Positions 29,201-37,473 are shown, counted from the first letter of the stretch. The stretch: DNA of 64,000 nt from Streptomyces chromofuscus (GCF_015160875.1 NZ_CP063374.1:6885501-6949500), one strand, 5' to 3'. The notes: a model not told the origin generated them from the sequence alone. Numbers and translations are program-made.

Positions 29201-31666
29201 GGCACCGATGTGCGGACGGTCGAGGACCGGGTGCTCGGCGTCTGGAAGGACGCCGTGGTCGACTACGTCATCAAGCCGGAGAAGGCGGCGCTCCGCCCCG
29301 GCGAGAACAAGACCTGGACGTGCCGTTCCTGCCACCGGCCCCACCTTCACCCGGGCACGGGGCTGTGCACCAAGTGCCTGACCCCGCTGCCTGCCATGCC
29401 CCAGCAGTACAGCGGAGTCCTCGAAGACGACTACTACGCGTGGAAGGCCGCCCACCGCACCGGTGACTTCCCCCTGCGCACGGCGGAGCTGACCGGCCAG
29501 ACGGACCGGCTGGAGGCCCAGCGCCGGCAGAGCCTCTTCCAGGACGTCTTCCTCGGCGACAACGACGTTTCGCAGGCGGACGGCCTGGAACTGCTCTCCG
29601 TGACCACGACCATGGAGGCCGGCGTCGACATCGGCCCCCTCAACACCGTGATCATGGCCAACATGCCGCCCACCCGCTTCAACTACCAGCAGCGGGTGGG
29701 GCGCGCGGGCCGACGCAACAGCCCGGTCGCCGTGGCCCTCACCGTCTGCCGCGGCCGCAGTCACGACGAGCACTACTTCGCCCGCCCGGAAGCCATCACC
29801 AACGACCCGACTCCGCCGCCCTACCTGGTCCTCGGCATGGTCTCCGTCTTCCGGCGGGTCCTGTTGGGAGAGATCCTGCGCCAGGCCTTCGAGCCCCTGC
29901 AGCCGGAGGACCGCCGGAAGGGGCCGGACATGACGACCAACGTCCACGGACAGTTCGGCCTCGCCGCCGACTGGCCGATGCATCGCGGTGCCGTCCGCCG
30001 CTGGATCGCCGAGCACCCGGACCGCATCAGAGCCGCTGCCGCCGCCCTCCAGGCCGGAACACCGGAGAGCATCGCCGCCATCGATCCGGTGGCCGCCATC
30101 GGCGAACTCCTCGGCCAGGTCGACGAGGTGGCAGCCCGGACGGTCGGCCACTCCGACCTCAGCCAGCGTCTGGCAGAGGCGGGTCTCCTGCCCATGTTCG
30201 GCTTCCCGACCCGCTCCCGCCTCCTCTACCGGAGCATCCCGCGGAAGACCTTCCCCTGGCCGCCGGCCGACTCCGTCAACCGCGACCTGGCCGTCGCCCT
30301 CAGCAAGTTCGCACCGGGCAGCGAAACCCCGCAGGACGGCCGTCTGCTCCGCTCCAAGGGAGTGGTCTCCCTCGTCCCGAGCGGGCGCGGAGTACAGGCC
30401 GCCGAGGACCCGTTCGGACCGGAACAGCTGGTCGCCATGTGCCGGATCTGCTCCCACGTGGACCCGCAGGCCGCCGTCGACCCGGAAACCGGGGGCGCCG
30501 GCACCTGCCCCGCCTGCGGCGCGGAGAGCAAGTACTACAAGGCCGTCCCCTTCCGGGAGCCCGCAGGCTTCCGGGCCGCCCACGAAGCACGGGACTACGA
30601 CGGCTACCGGGAGCTCGGCTCCAACGCCACCAGCGCGCGGACCGCCACCGACCTGGAGAAGACCGCCCCGCGCATCCACCGTGCCGCCGACGACTGGATG
30701 GTCGTCCACACCGGAAGCGGCGACCGCTACATCGTCAACACCAACGCCGGAAAGCTCTTCCGGTTCGTCAAGAACACCGGGCCCTGGGGCGGATACGTCG
30801 CTCTGGACCACCCCAAGGCGGAAGCCGACCTGGAGATCGCCCTCGGCGCCACCCAGCACACCGACATGCTCTTCATCGGGGCCAAGGGCGCCCTCGACAC
30901 GAGCCGGGGCCTCCGCTTCGACATCTCGAAGTCCCAGCAGATCGACGGCTTTCCCGAGGCGTACCACGGCCGGCGCGCCGCTTGGTACTCGCTGGCGGCC
31001 CTGCTGCGCCGCGCCGCCGCCCCGCACCTGGACGTGCAGCCGGAGGAACTCCTCAGTGGCATCCACGGCTCGGACGCCCCGGTGGCCGCTCCCGTCATGG
31101 CCTACCTGGCGGACAGCCTCGACAACGGCGCAGGCTTCAGCACCTACCTCGGTTCGGAGGAACACATCGAGGAGTTCCTTCAGGCGGTCGACCGGTACGT
31201 GCACGACCTGGAGGCCGACCATCATGCGCAGAACTGCCGCAGCTCCTGCTACGCCTGCCTGCGCGACTACTCCAACATGCGCCTCCACCCGCTGTACGAC
31301 TGGCGGCTCGCCCGCGACCTGACCGATGCCCTGCGCGGCCGGAAACTGCAGATCGATCCGAACGAGCACGCCGTCCTGTTGAAGGGTTGGGCGGACGAGG
31401 AGCCCACCGTCAGCCTCAAGGAGACCCCCGCTGGACCGGTGGCGCTCTTCACCTCGGACTTCACCGGCGAGCCTGTCGCGGTCGCCGTCAAGCATCCGCT
31501 GGAGTCCGCCACCGAGGAGTGCGGGAACGAACGGCTCCAGGCCCTGCGTCACGAGGTCCGTGCCGGTGGCCTCGCCACCAGGATCGCCTTCGCCGACTCC
31601 TACAGCCTGGACCGGACCCCTGCCGCGGTGATCGAGCAGGTGCACATGTTCGCGGAGGAGCTCTGA
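26201..31666 (+). CDS. Giant DUF1998-type superfamily 2 helicase, third gene of the operon
   Basis: A 1821-residue DEAD/DEAH-like helicase. Walker A AGTGSGKT has its lysine at 132, motif Ia YPTNALADDQ lies near 185, and motif II is DELH at 335-338. Motif III-like ASASLEAG follows near 370. The second lobe appears only at about 1130 with TTTMEAGVDIG and motif VI QQRVGRAGRR at 1163-1172. A 700-residue insertion thus separates the lobes. Five cysteine clusters are visible, near 543-562, 687-690, 1040-1058, 1414-1439 and 1679-1686. The last, CRSSCYACLRDY, is the DUF1998 signature. The order of parts recalls MrfA/YprA, DrmA (DISARM), DpdJ and DruE (Druantia). Size is closest to DruE, but partner genes differ. 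It should move on DNA with ATP. Confidence 0.92.
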   Translation: MSVEQQTAAVTNTDVQDVMGTFDDLRSALFRYYDTPFGVDDRSVMQERRALLNRDNGAWRDPLIELRPQYASRGVSVADSFAEAGAHPDAAEFARFTLPDGVTSLYRHQHDALVAACEGKDFVVTAGTGSGKTESFLLPVLADLVAESAHWQGTRAVQREWWQKDGDHVPSRQSEHGHPAALRVLVLYPTNALADDQLVRLRKSLDSREAHEWLDRKRNGHRFYFGRYTGATPVSGSRDSEPANFRLRQYLREVEERQRKADEKLGEELRPFIPRLGGAEMHARWDMQAAPPDIMVTNYSMLNIMLLRKQEEHIFSATRKWLEETPDARFTLILDELHMYRGTAGTEVAYLLRNLRHRLGLDKSPEKFRVLAASASLEAGRDDEFLDGFFALPGSRRVIISGKAKEIHGEGGVAAHAERLAQAAKAPVTQDEAVALARETGLGPALQRALTPDGRPRALPAPALAKNLFPDVPEEQRQDALHGVLRILGSAQDPELPQLRAHFFFRNIEGIWACSDPQCPDIPVEHGPERRVGRLFAEPTSRCTCGARVLELLSCQACGDLMLGGYASPKDTQRRKFTGALHTDFPDLDLLPDEASGAPTAANYVVYWPRTKGLGLDDPGWHAGLSDGGPQVEFEFRRSAYQPATGRLENRDVQHTGWSFHISVPLDKEGKKSAYDPARLQAFPTRCPACGDDWEIKYDRDGRFIPLESPDRLRNAPVRRMRTGFYKINQVLVTEALGHLPDGRRKAIAFSDSRDDASELASGLALRHHQDLLRLLSARAVDNQGDPFGDLQLVKAHYAGESVDRAAARAAMERLRDRNPADWGRLKAILVDDLDAEPEILPDLERKFSELPSLDDLASDLEGMLLQYGTNPAGPAASLQQTSAGQPWTALYNWERNREAVAETQAQEELLGRIRSRLRLETIGSLFSGGGRDFESLGLGWLCLRDDRSPEEIGPDSDQAVARASLRILGLMRRFTRIRASLQRPPAPLKRFWKQVAERQGTDVRTVEDRVLGVWKDAVVDYVIKPEKAALRPGENKTWTCRSCHRPHLHPGTGLCTKCLTPLPAMPQQYSGVLEDDYYAWKAAHRTGDFPLRTAELTGQTDRLEAQRRQSLFQDVFLGDNDVSQADGLELLSVTTTMEAGVDIGPLNTVIMANMPPTRFNYQQRVGRAGRRNSPVAVALTVCRGRSHDEHYFARPEAITNDPTPPPYLVLGMVSVFRRVLLGEILRQAFEPLQPEDRRKGPDMTTNVHGQFGLAADWPMHRGAVRRWIAEHPDRIRAAAAALQAGTPESIAAIDPVAAIGELLGQVDEVAARTVGHSDLSQRLAEAGLLPMFGFPTRSRLLYRSIPRKTFPWPPADSVNRDLAVALSKFAPGSETPQDGRLLRSKGVVSLVPSGRGVQAAEDPFGPEQLVAMCRICSHVDPQAAVDPETGGAGTCPACGAESKYYKAVPFREPAGFRAAHEARDYDGYRELGSNATSARTATDLEKTAPRIHRAADDWMVVHTGSGDRYIVNTNAGKLFRFVKNTGPWGGYVALDHPKAEADLEIALGATQHTDMLFIGAKGALDTSRGLRFDISKSQQIDGFPEAYHGRRAAWYSLAALLRRAAAPHLDVQPEELLSGIHGSDAPVAAPVMAYLADSLDNGAGFSTYLGSEEHIEEFLQAVDRYVHDLEADHHAQNCRSSCYACLRDYSNMRLHPLYDWRLARDLTDALRGRKLQIDPNEHAVLLKGWADEEPTVSLKETPAGPVALFTSDFTGEPVAVAVKHPLESATEECGNERLQALRHEVRAGGLATRIAFADSYSLDRTPAAVIEQVHMFAEEL

Positions 31667-33408
31667 TGACGGCAGGAATCCCGCTGGGAGCGGGCCACGA
31701 CGAGCAGGCCCGACTGGAGGAGCTGCGGCAGCGCGAGATCGCCCGCCGCCTCGCCCTCCGCCAGGCCCGCGCCCAGGGCCGGACCGTTGGGGAAGCTCCG
31801 GAGGTCGCGGAAGCTGCCGGCAGCCCCGCTCCGGTCGTTCCGCCGCAGAAGCAGCCGGAGCCGGGACCGGTCGTGCCCCAGCCGGTCCCCGAAGGATTCG
31901 CCGACCGGGAGGCCTGGGAGCGCGCCCGCTCCTTCGCCGAACTCATGCTGCCCGACGCTCTGAAGGCGGAGACCGGAACACTCTCCGCGCAGAAGCTGGC
32001 CCTGGCCGCGGCCGACGCAGCGTCCCGGCAGGACGACCCGGTCGAGGGCGTCTCCCTGCTCGTCATGGCACAGGACCACGGACTGGACGTTTTCAACGGC
32101 CGGCTCGACGACCGCGCCCGCGCCCTGCTGGAGGACAAGCCACTGCCGCTCCTGGGGGAGCCGGGCAGCATGTGGCAGATCTACCAGGACGACCGTCGTC
32201 TGATGGAGATCAACCTGCCGGCCCCTCGGCAGAGGGCGCTCCTGGCGAAGCTTCCCCGGCCGCTTCTCGACGACTACATCGACGAGGAGTGGATCGGCGC
32301 GGTCCCCGAGCGCGACGGCACCTCCCGTGCCGCCTACTTCCGTGCCCGCCTGGACCCGGCGTCCCTCACCGATGAGGAGATGGACCTGTTGGCCTGGCCC
32401 CTGGAACGGGAGCGCCGGGAGGCCGGCCCGGGAACGGAACCCGGCCGTGACTGGCCGCAGGACTGGCGCCTGCTGGTGAGACTGCAGGCCAACGAGGCCA
32501 AGGCCATCGCGGAGGAGTGGACCGACCTCCTTCCGCCAACACAGAAGCTCCTCGACGCCTTGCGCGAGGTGCGGCGGACTGGGGAGGTCCCGGACGACCT
32601 CGTCGCCGACGAGCGGCTGTGGGTCCTTTTGGAGCGGATCCACCCCCGCGTGCGCAGCGCGAGCAACAAGAAGTTCAACGGCTGGATCGGCGTGCGGACC
32701 CTGATCAGGGCCGTGCGGCAGATGCACCATGCCCTCCTCCGCGGGGACGACGAGACGGCGGAGCAGCGGAGGAAGGCGGCGCTCACCATGGCCGCGAGGC
32801 TCCGGCACCACTCACAGCCGGTGCGCTGGGAAGCCCAGAACATCCAGGCCTACCTGCGTGCCGGCCAGGAGATGACGGAGTCCCTCGAACTCCTGGAGCA
32901 GGACGCCGAAGGCCGTCCCCCGGTGCGGGACCAGCTCGGCGGAGGCGCCGTGGTCACGCTGCGGAAGAACCGGGGCTTCCTGGAGGACCGGCCCCTCGGA
33001 GAACGCGACCAGCCGCTCAACCCTTATCTGGTGCTCGGCGTGCCCGACGGGGCGGACGACTGGAAGAAGGCCTGGCGAGCCCTGAGGAAGGAACTCGACG
33101 ACAGCGGCCGTGTCCGGATCAACCGCGCCAAGGACATGATCGAGAAGGCCGAGCGGGAGCAGCAGGAAGTACCCCGGTTCGCCGTCCCGCTCGCCCCGCA
33201 CCGCTGGAAGGACCCCACCGGCACGAGCCACCGGCTGGAACTCCCGCCCGAGCCTCTGCACAGGCTCACCGAGCCGCCCACGGACAGCGACCGCGCGTGG
33301 TCTCGCACCGAGGCGGCCCGAGAAATAATCACCAGGGCGACAGAACGTTTTTACCCGGCTGCTGAAGACCCCGCAGCCCTTGAAGACCCAGAGAGCAGCA
33401 CATCGTGA
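31666..33408 (+). CDS. Protein with degenerate J-domain-like C-terminus, fourth gene of the operon
   Basis: A 580-residue soluble protein. Residues 1-45 are a charged helix (LEELRQREIARRLALRQAR), followed by a proline-rich linker to about 80. A long helical body (80-430) contains no motif I can name. Residues 452-498 resemble the J domain of DnaJ: NPYLVLGVPDGADD matches helix I and its turn, WKKAWRALRKEL matches helix II, and a basic helix III follows (RINRAKDMIEKAERE). The HPD tripeptide that stimulates Hsp70 is replaced by D-D-S at 478-480. Its ATG overlaps the helicase stop by one base (TGATG). With GrpE-like and Hsp70-like genes directly downstream, I infer a client-specific co-chaperone or adaptor. 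The J-domain call rests on pattern, not on a search. Confidence 0.7.
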   Translation: MTAGIPLGAGHDEQARLEELRQREIARRLALRQARAQGRTVGEAPEVAEAAGSPAPVVPPQKQPEPGPVVPQPVPEGFADREAWERARSFAELMLPDALKAETGTLSAQKLALAAADAASRQDDPVEGVSLLVMAQDHGLDVFNGRLDDRARALLEDKPLPLLGEPGSMWQIYQDDRRLMEINLPAPRQRALLAKLPRPLLDDYIDEEWIGAVPERDGTSRAAYFRARLDPASLTDEEMDLLAWPLERERREAGPGTEPGRDWPQDWRLLVRLQANEAKAIAEEWTDLLPPTQKLLDALREVRRTGEVPDDLVADERLWVLLERIHPRVRSASNKKFNGWIGVRTLIRAVRQMHHALLRGDDETAEQRRKAALTMAARLRHHSQPVRWEAQNIQAYLRAGQEMTESLELLEQDAEGRPPVRDQLGGGAVVTLRKNRGFLEDRPLGERDQPLNPYLVLGVPDGADDWKKAWRALRKELDDSGRVRINRAKDMIEKAEREQQEVPRFAVPLAPHRWKDPTGTSHRLELPPEPLHRLTEPPTDSDRAWSRTEAAREIITRATERFYPAAEDPAALEDPESSTS

Positions 33409-34214
33409 GCAACGAAGCCGGTAAAGGCGACAGTGGTTCTGACCCCCGTGACGGATTCCGGCGGAACCGGGGTCGCGGGCCGAACAGCGGAAGCGTGCGG
33501 AATCGTGGGGAGCGCAGGGCGGCCGAGGCTGCTCCCTGGCGGTTCACCGAGAGCCACCTGGCCGAGTTCACCCCGGGGACCCTGGACGCCGCCGCGATCC
33601 TGGAGTCGGTCAACGAGACGCTCCTGCCCGTAGTGGAGAAGGAGTTGGAGGAGGCGACGGAGAAACTGGGCGCAGCTCTGGCCGACAAGGAGACCAAGGC
33701 CGATCTGGTCTCCGCCCTCCGGACCGAGCTGATGCGCCGGGTGCTTCCCCAGTTCACCGAAGCAGTGCGCAAGGGTGTGCTGGAGAGTATCCGCACACGC
33801 CAGATGCACCTGGCCCAGCTGGCCGTCCTGCACCGGCAGGCGCTGGACGCGAAGACCTTGAAGGTGGTGCTGACCCGCCTCGACCACGAGGCGGCGAAGG
33901 CCGGCCTGCAGATCGTCGGCGACACCGGCGATCAGTCGCTGTTCAACGTCGTGGAGGACCAGCCTGGCGTGATGCATGGAGGCCCGGTCACCTTTGAACT
34001 CGTTGCGCCGGCCTACGTCGACAAGGAGTCCGGACAGCTTGTCGAACGCGGCTGGCTGCGGGCCGTTGCCGGGCAGGAAGCTCCGGCGCCAGGGATTGTC
34101 GATCCCAGTGCTGCAACACGTGTGGAGGACCCGGCTCCGGTGCTGACCTACAGGCAGACGCTGCGTGCTGCGGTGAGCAGGCGACTTGGCATGACGCAAA
34201 GGGGAACGCGATGA
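33405..34214 (+). CDS. GrpE-like nucleotide exchange factor, fifth gene of the operon
   Basis: A 269-residue protein with GrpE-like layout. A basic disordered head (1-45) is followed by a long amphipathic helix with heptad leucines (about 55-135) and a short helical bundle (about 140-168). A compact beta domain (168-222) follows. In it GDTGDQSLFNVVE parallels the 'G-x-x-FDP-x-x-H-E-A-V' stretch of GrpE, and VERGWLRAV parallels the closing 'L-R-P-A-x-V' strand. Identity to housekeeping GrpE is low, and the family motif is only approximate. GTG 33405 overlaps the upstream TGA, and its own TGA overlaps the ATG of the Hsp70 gene (ATGA). It probably recycles nucleotide on that Hsp70. Confidence 0.6.
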   Translation: MSNEAGKGDSGSDPRDGFRRNRGRGPNSGSVRNRGERRAAEAAPWRFTESHLAEFTPGTLDAAAILESVNETLLPVVEKELEEATEKLGAALADKETKADLVSALRTELMRRVLPQFTEAVRKGVLESIRTRQMHLAQLAVLHRQALDAKTLKVVLTRLDHEAAKAGLQIVGDTGDQSLFNVVEDQPGVMHGGPVTFELVAPAYVDKESGQLVERGWLRAVAGQEAPAPGIVDPSAATRVEDPAPVLTYRQTLRAAVSRRLGMTQRGTR

Positions 34215-35971
34215 CTTTCGGTATCGACTTCGGCACCAGCAACTCCGTGGTGGCCCACTGGAACGGGCACACCACCGAAGTGCTGCCGGTCGACGGTAGC
34301 AACGTGCCCGCCCAGTGGCAGATGTCGGAGTTCGAGCAGCTCTTCCCCTCTGTGCTGTCCGTCCGCGACCTCCAGCGCACCCTCTGCTTCGGCTGGGAGG
34401 CGAAGACCGGCACCAGCGAGCCGCTCGACGCCGTGAAGCGCATGCTCGGCACCCGCTCCGGTGCCAAGAAGGACGGCGACGTCGACGGCCTCAAGGTCGC
34501 CGCCCAGCTCGAGGAACACCACGCCTGGGTCGGTTCGGAGAAGTTCCACAGCACGGTCGCGGCCGCCTCCCTCTTCAGCCGCATGAAGGAAGGTGTCTCC
34601 GCCCAACTGCTCGACCTCTCCGACGCGGTCGTCACCGTCCCCGCCAAGGCGACGGGCGGCGCCCGCTACCGCACCCGTGCCGCGGCAGCGCTCGGCGGAG
34701 TGAGGGTCCGGGCCCTGCTCAACGAGCCCACCGCGGCTGCGATCTCGTACGTCCGCGACGTCCCGATCCCCGGCCGTTTCCTCGTCTTCGACTGGGGCGG
34801 CGGAACCATCGACGTCACCGTCCTCGAATACGACGACGGACTCTTCGAGGAGCAGACCTCCCGCGGTATCACCGCCCTAGGAGGCCTGGAGTTCGACAAC
34901 GCGCTGGCCCACTTGATCCAGCAGAAGATCGGCCTTACCGCAGACCAGCTCACCAAGGCCGAACGACGTCGGTGGCGCCGGTCGGTCGAGCTGACGAAGA
35001 TCGCCCTGTCGTCCGTGCCGATGGACGGCGCGCTCTTCTTCGACCTCCCGGTCGGCCTCGCCCCCTCGAACTCGAAGCGTGAGGTCAGGATCACCGCGGC
35101 CGAGTACACCGAGGCGATCACCCCGCTCATCACCCGCGCCCTGGAGGCGGTCCAGCAGGCCCTGGAAGACCTGGCCATTACCCCGGAAGACATCGACTCC
35201 GTCCTGATGATCGGCGGCACCTCGCAGATCCCCCAGGTGCGTCACGCCCTGGGCGAGCTCCTCGGCCACGACCGCATCGTCGACAGCGGCCTGTGCCGGC
35301 CCATGACCGCCGTCGCCCGAGGCGCGGCCATCTACGCGGCCTCCCTCGACGGTGAACTCGGCGACGACAGCGACTTCTCCCTGGTGACCAGCTACGACCT
35401 GGGCACGGCCGTGAGCGCGGGCGAACAGAAGGGCTTCCGCGCCATCATCCGACGCAACGCCACGCTCCCAGCGGAAGGTTCCGCCAACTTCTACCCGGAC
35501 ACGCCGCGGGCTTCCTTCGTGCGCGTGCCGGTGATCGAGGGAGAGTTCGGCTCCCGGGCCGACAGCGACCGGGCCTTCCCCCTGGCCAACATCGAAGTGC
35601 CTCTCCCGACCCGCGAACAGGACGTCCACCGGAACAGGATCGAGATCAGGTTCCGTTACAACGAGAGCGGCATCCTGCGCTTCACCGCCACCCACGTGGC
35701 CACCGGCGTGGTGCTCGCCGAGCGTGAGATCGATTCCTTCGGTCCCGACGGCACCCCGCTGCAGCACGGCCTCGACGACGAGCTGACCCGCCTCCTGGCC
35801 CACACCGTTCGCCCGTTCGCCGACGGCTCCTCCAGCGTCCGGCATCTCTCGGCAGCCGAAACGGCCAACGCACGCCCCGCACCGATCGACATGTCCGTGC
35901 GCGTGGTGGCGGCGGATCCGGCGGTAACGGTCAACGGCGAGCCGCAGGGCGTGGTGACGGGAGGACTCTGA
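34211..35971 (+). CDS. Hsp70-like (DnaK-like) ATPase, sixth gene of the operon
   Basis: A 586-residue Hsp70-family ATPase. The nucleotide-binding domain has all landmarks: GIDFGTSNS at 4-12, NEPTAAAISY starting at 171, FDWGGGTIDV with D194, and IGGTSQIPQV at 334-343, followed by RGAAIYAA. From about 395 a beta-sandwich resembles the substrate-binding domain, with YDLGTAVSAG at its entry and a polar edge. The helical lid is reduced to about 60 residues and the EEVD-type tail is absent. It is therefore a divergent, shortened chaperone rather than the housekeeping DnaK. It is the last gene of the operon, overlapping the GrpE-like gene by 4 bases. It may assemble, activate or hold inactive the complex formed by the upstream proteins. 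Confidence 0.92.
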   Translation: MTFGIDFGTSNSVVAHWNGHTTEVLPVDGSNVPAQWQMSEFEQLFPSVLSVRDLQRTLCFGWEAKTGTSEPLDAVKRMLGTRSGAKKDGDVDGLKVAAQLEEHHAWVGSEKFHSTVAAASLFSRMKEGVSAQLLDLSDAVVTVPAKATGGARYRTRAAAALGGVRVRALLNEPTAAAISYVRDVPIPGRFLVFDWGGGTIDVTVLEYDDGLFEEQTSRGITALGGLEFDNALAHLIQQKIGLTADQLTKAERRRWRRSVELTKIALSSVPMDGALFFDLPVGLAPSNSKREVRITAAEYTEAITPLITRALEAVQQALEDLAITPEDIDSVLMIGGTSQIPQVRHALGELLGHDRIVDSGLCRPMTAVARGAAIYAASLDGELGDDSDFSLVTSYDLGTAVSAGEQKGFRAIIRRNATLPAEGSANFYPDTPRASFVRVPVIEGEFGSRADSDRAFPLANIEVPLPTREQDVHRNRIEIRFRYNESGILRFTATHVATGVVLAEREIDSFGPDGTPLQHGLDDELTRLLAHTVRPFADGSSSVRHLSAAETANARPAPIDMSVRVVAADPAVTVNGEPQGVVTGGL

Positions 35972-36759
35972 CCGGCTTCTGGACTCCGGGGCAATATCCG
36001 GGTGCGCCAGTAGCTCGCTCCACTGCGGCGGCAGGTGTCGGCAGCCGATGGATCCCGTCTATGGCCGCTGAGATCGGTCCGGCTCGCCGGCTTTGATGCA
36101 CCGCTCCGACTCTGTTGGAGACTCCGGCCTGCCCGTGCGCCAGGAGCGACTCACCCTGGTGCGTCGTCGCAGGTCCTGTGGGGTTGCGTCCCCCTCGGAC
36201 ACAATGACCGACGATACGGTCACCAGGACCTCGACCTTACGGTCGCGGTCCTCGTTGCGTTTTCTTGGCCGATGGTGATGCCGAGAGCTTCGTGGAGTGG
36301 GCCTTCGGCGTCGGCTGTGTGGATGCGCTGTGCGACGTCTCGAACACTGTCAGAGATCTCTCGGATCTGTTGCGCGTCAAGTGGAGACGTCTACTTCCGG
36401 GTGACGATGGGGAGCCGGTCGAGCGTCTTGCGCGCCGCCCCGGTGTCTCTCCGTGCGTCGTTGATCCATTGGCTGACCGCCCTCAGCACGGGAGCAGCGG
36501 GCGCGATGATTGCCCTGTCGATACTGCGGGTGCAGCCCGACAGCGTCTACAGCGTGCAGTGGACCGCTTTCGTGATCTTCTTAATTCCGCGACCGGCTCG
36601 TCGAGGGTGGTCGCGCCGACCTTCCGCGGCCGGGCCGCGCGGGTCCCGCGCGGCCCGGGCGGTCACTGCGCCGCCCGCCAAGGGCTCTCCCGCCGCATCC
36701 GCAGCCCGCGGACCAGCGGGGAGGCCCGAGCGGAGCGGGGCAGGCCCCGAGCCGTCGGC
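35972..36759. other. Gene-poor stretch with a degenerate minus-strand frame
   Basis: These 788 bases carry no intact gene. On the minus strand 36220-36547 stays in one frame broken once by TAG at 36391-36393. Its downstream part reads DAQQIREISDSVRDVAQRIH and then LHEALGITIGQE, which vaguely recalls the C-terminus of actinobacterial serine recombinases, but this is too weak to name. It may be the eroded edge of the island that ends with the Hsp70-like gene. Confidence 0.3.
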
Positions 36760-37350
36760 TCAGGCGCCGACGGCTGCCCGCCCGGCGATGTAGACGCGCG
36801 CCTGCTCCGCGACACGGCGACCGAGGTGCTCGGCGGTGGCGATGTCGGACTTGTGGACCTCCTCGGGGCCGAGGTCGGTGTGGGTCTGGGCGCCCGCCCC
36901 CAGGTAGAAGCCGAGGCGGTTGAGATCCTCCTCGGAGGCGGTGGTGCTGTTCCAGCCCGGGTGCAGGCCGAGATTCACCCAGGTCATGCCGTGCTGGGCC
37001 GCCAGGACAGTGAAGTACTGGAGCGTGTGGAGCTTGTCGCCGCTCTTGGCGCCCGAGTTGCTGAAGCCGGCGGCGAGCTTGTCCTTCCACGAGTGGACGA
37101 ACCAGCGCTTCGAGGTGGTTTCGGCGAACTGGTGGAAGGCACCGGAGGCCGTGCCCATGTATGTCGGCGAACCGAAGACGATCGCGTCGGAGGCGTCGAG
37201 CTGCTCCCACTGCTCTTCGGTTATCTCGTCGACCTTGACCAGGTGGACGACGGCCCCGGCTTCCAGGGCGCCGTCACGCACGGCCTCCGCGAGGACGGTG
37301 GTGTGGCCGTAGCCGGAGTGGTAGGCAATCGAGACGACGGGGGTGCTCAT
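36760..37350 (-). CDS. WrbA-like flavodoxin-family NAD(P)H oxidoreductase
   Basis: A 196-residue flavoprotein. The FMN phosphate loop is YHSGYGHTT at about 10-18, and the GSPTYMGTASG stretch (about 60-70) packs against the flavin, as in WrbA-type quinone reductases. The final helices are typical. It would reduce quinones or related electrophiles with NAD(P)H. It is transcribed away from a MarR-family remnant, and such divergent pairs usually put the flavoprotein under MarR control. Here the regulator looks broken, so expression may be unregulated. Confidence 0.88.
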   Translation of the reverse strand: MSTPVVSIAYHSGYGHTTVLAEAVRDGALEAGAVVHLVKVDEITEEQWEQLDASDAIVFGSPTYMGTASGAFHQFAETTSKRWFVHSWKDKLAAGFSNSGAKSGDKLHTLQYFTVLAAQHGMTWVNLGLHPGWNSTTASEEDLNRLGFYLGAGAQTHTDLGPEEVHKSDIATAEHLGRRVAEQARVYIAGRAAVGA

Positions 37351-37473
37351 GAAGTTCTCCTCCTGGCAGTGGACTGGGGCTGACTCCCTTCGGGAGCCGG
37401 GGGCCGACGCTCACCCGGCGCGGCGGCGTGAAGTCGACCCGTACGCCCTCCAGACCGGACAGCCTCCGCATCC

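Noticed and set aside
25928..31645. A 1905-codon minus-strand open frame opposite the helicase
   Set aside because: It is fully antisense to a helicase with intact motifs, and its Gly/Val/Leu/Asp-rich product is the usual mirror of a high-GC coding strand.
23155..35971. Assignment to DISARM, Druantia, Dpd or BREX
   Set aside because: Only the helicase type is shared. I find no DrmB/DrmC or DISARM methylase, no DruABCD or DruH-like partner, no DpdA-type transglycosylase, and no PglZ or BrxL gene.
35972..36250. Possible tRNA or attachment site after the operon
   Set aside because: No cloverleaf, T-loop consensus or flanking direct repeat could be made out.
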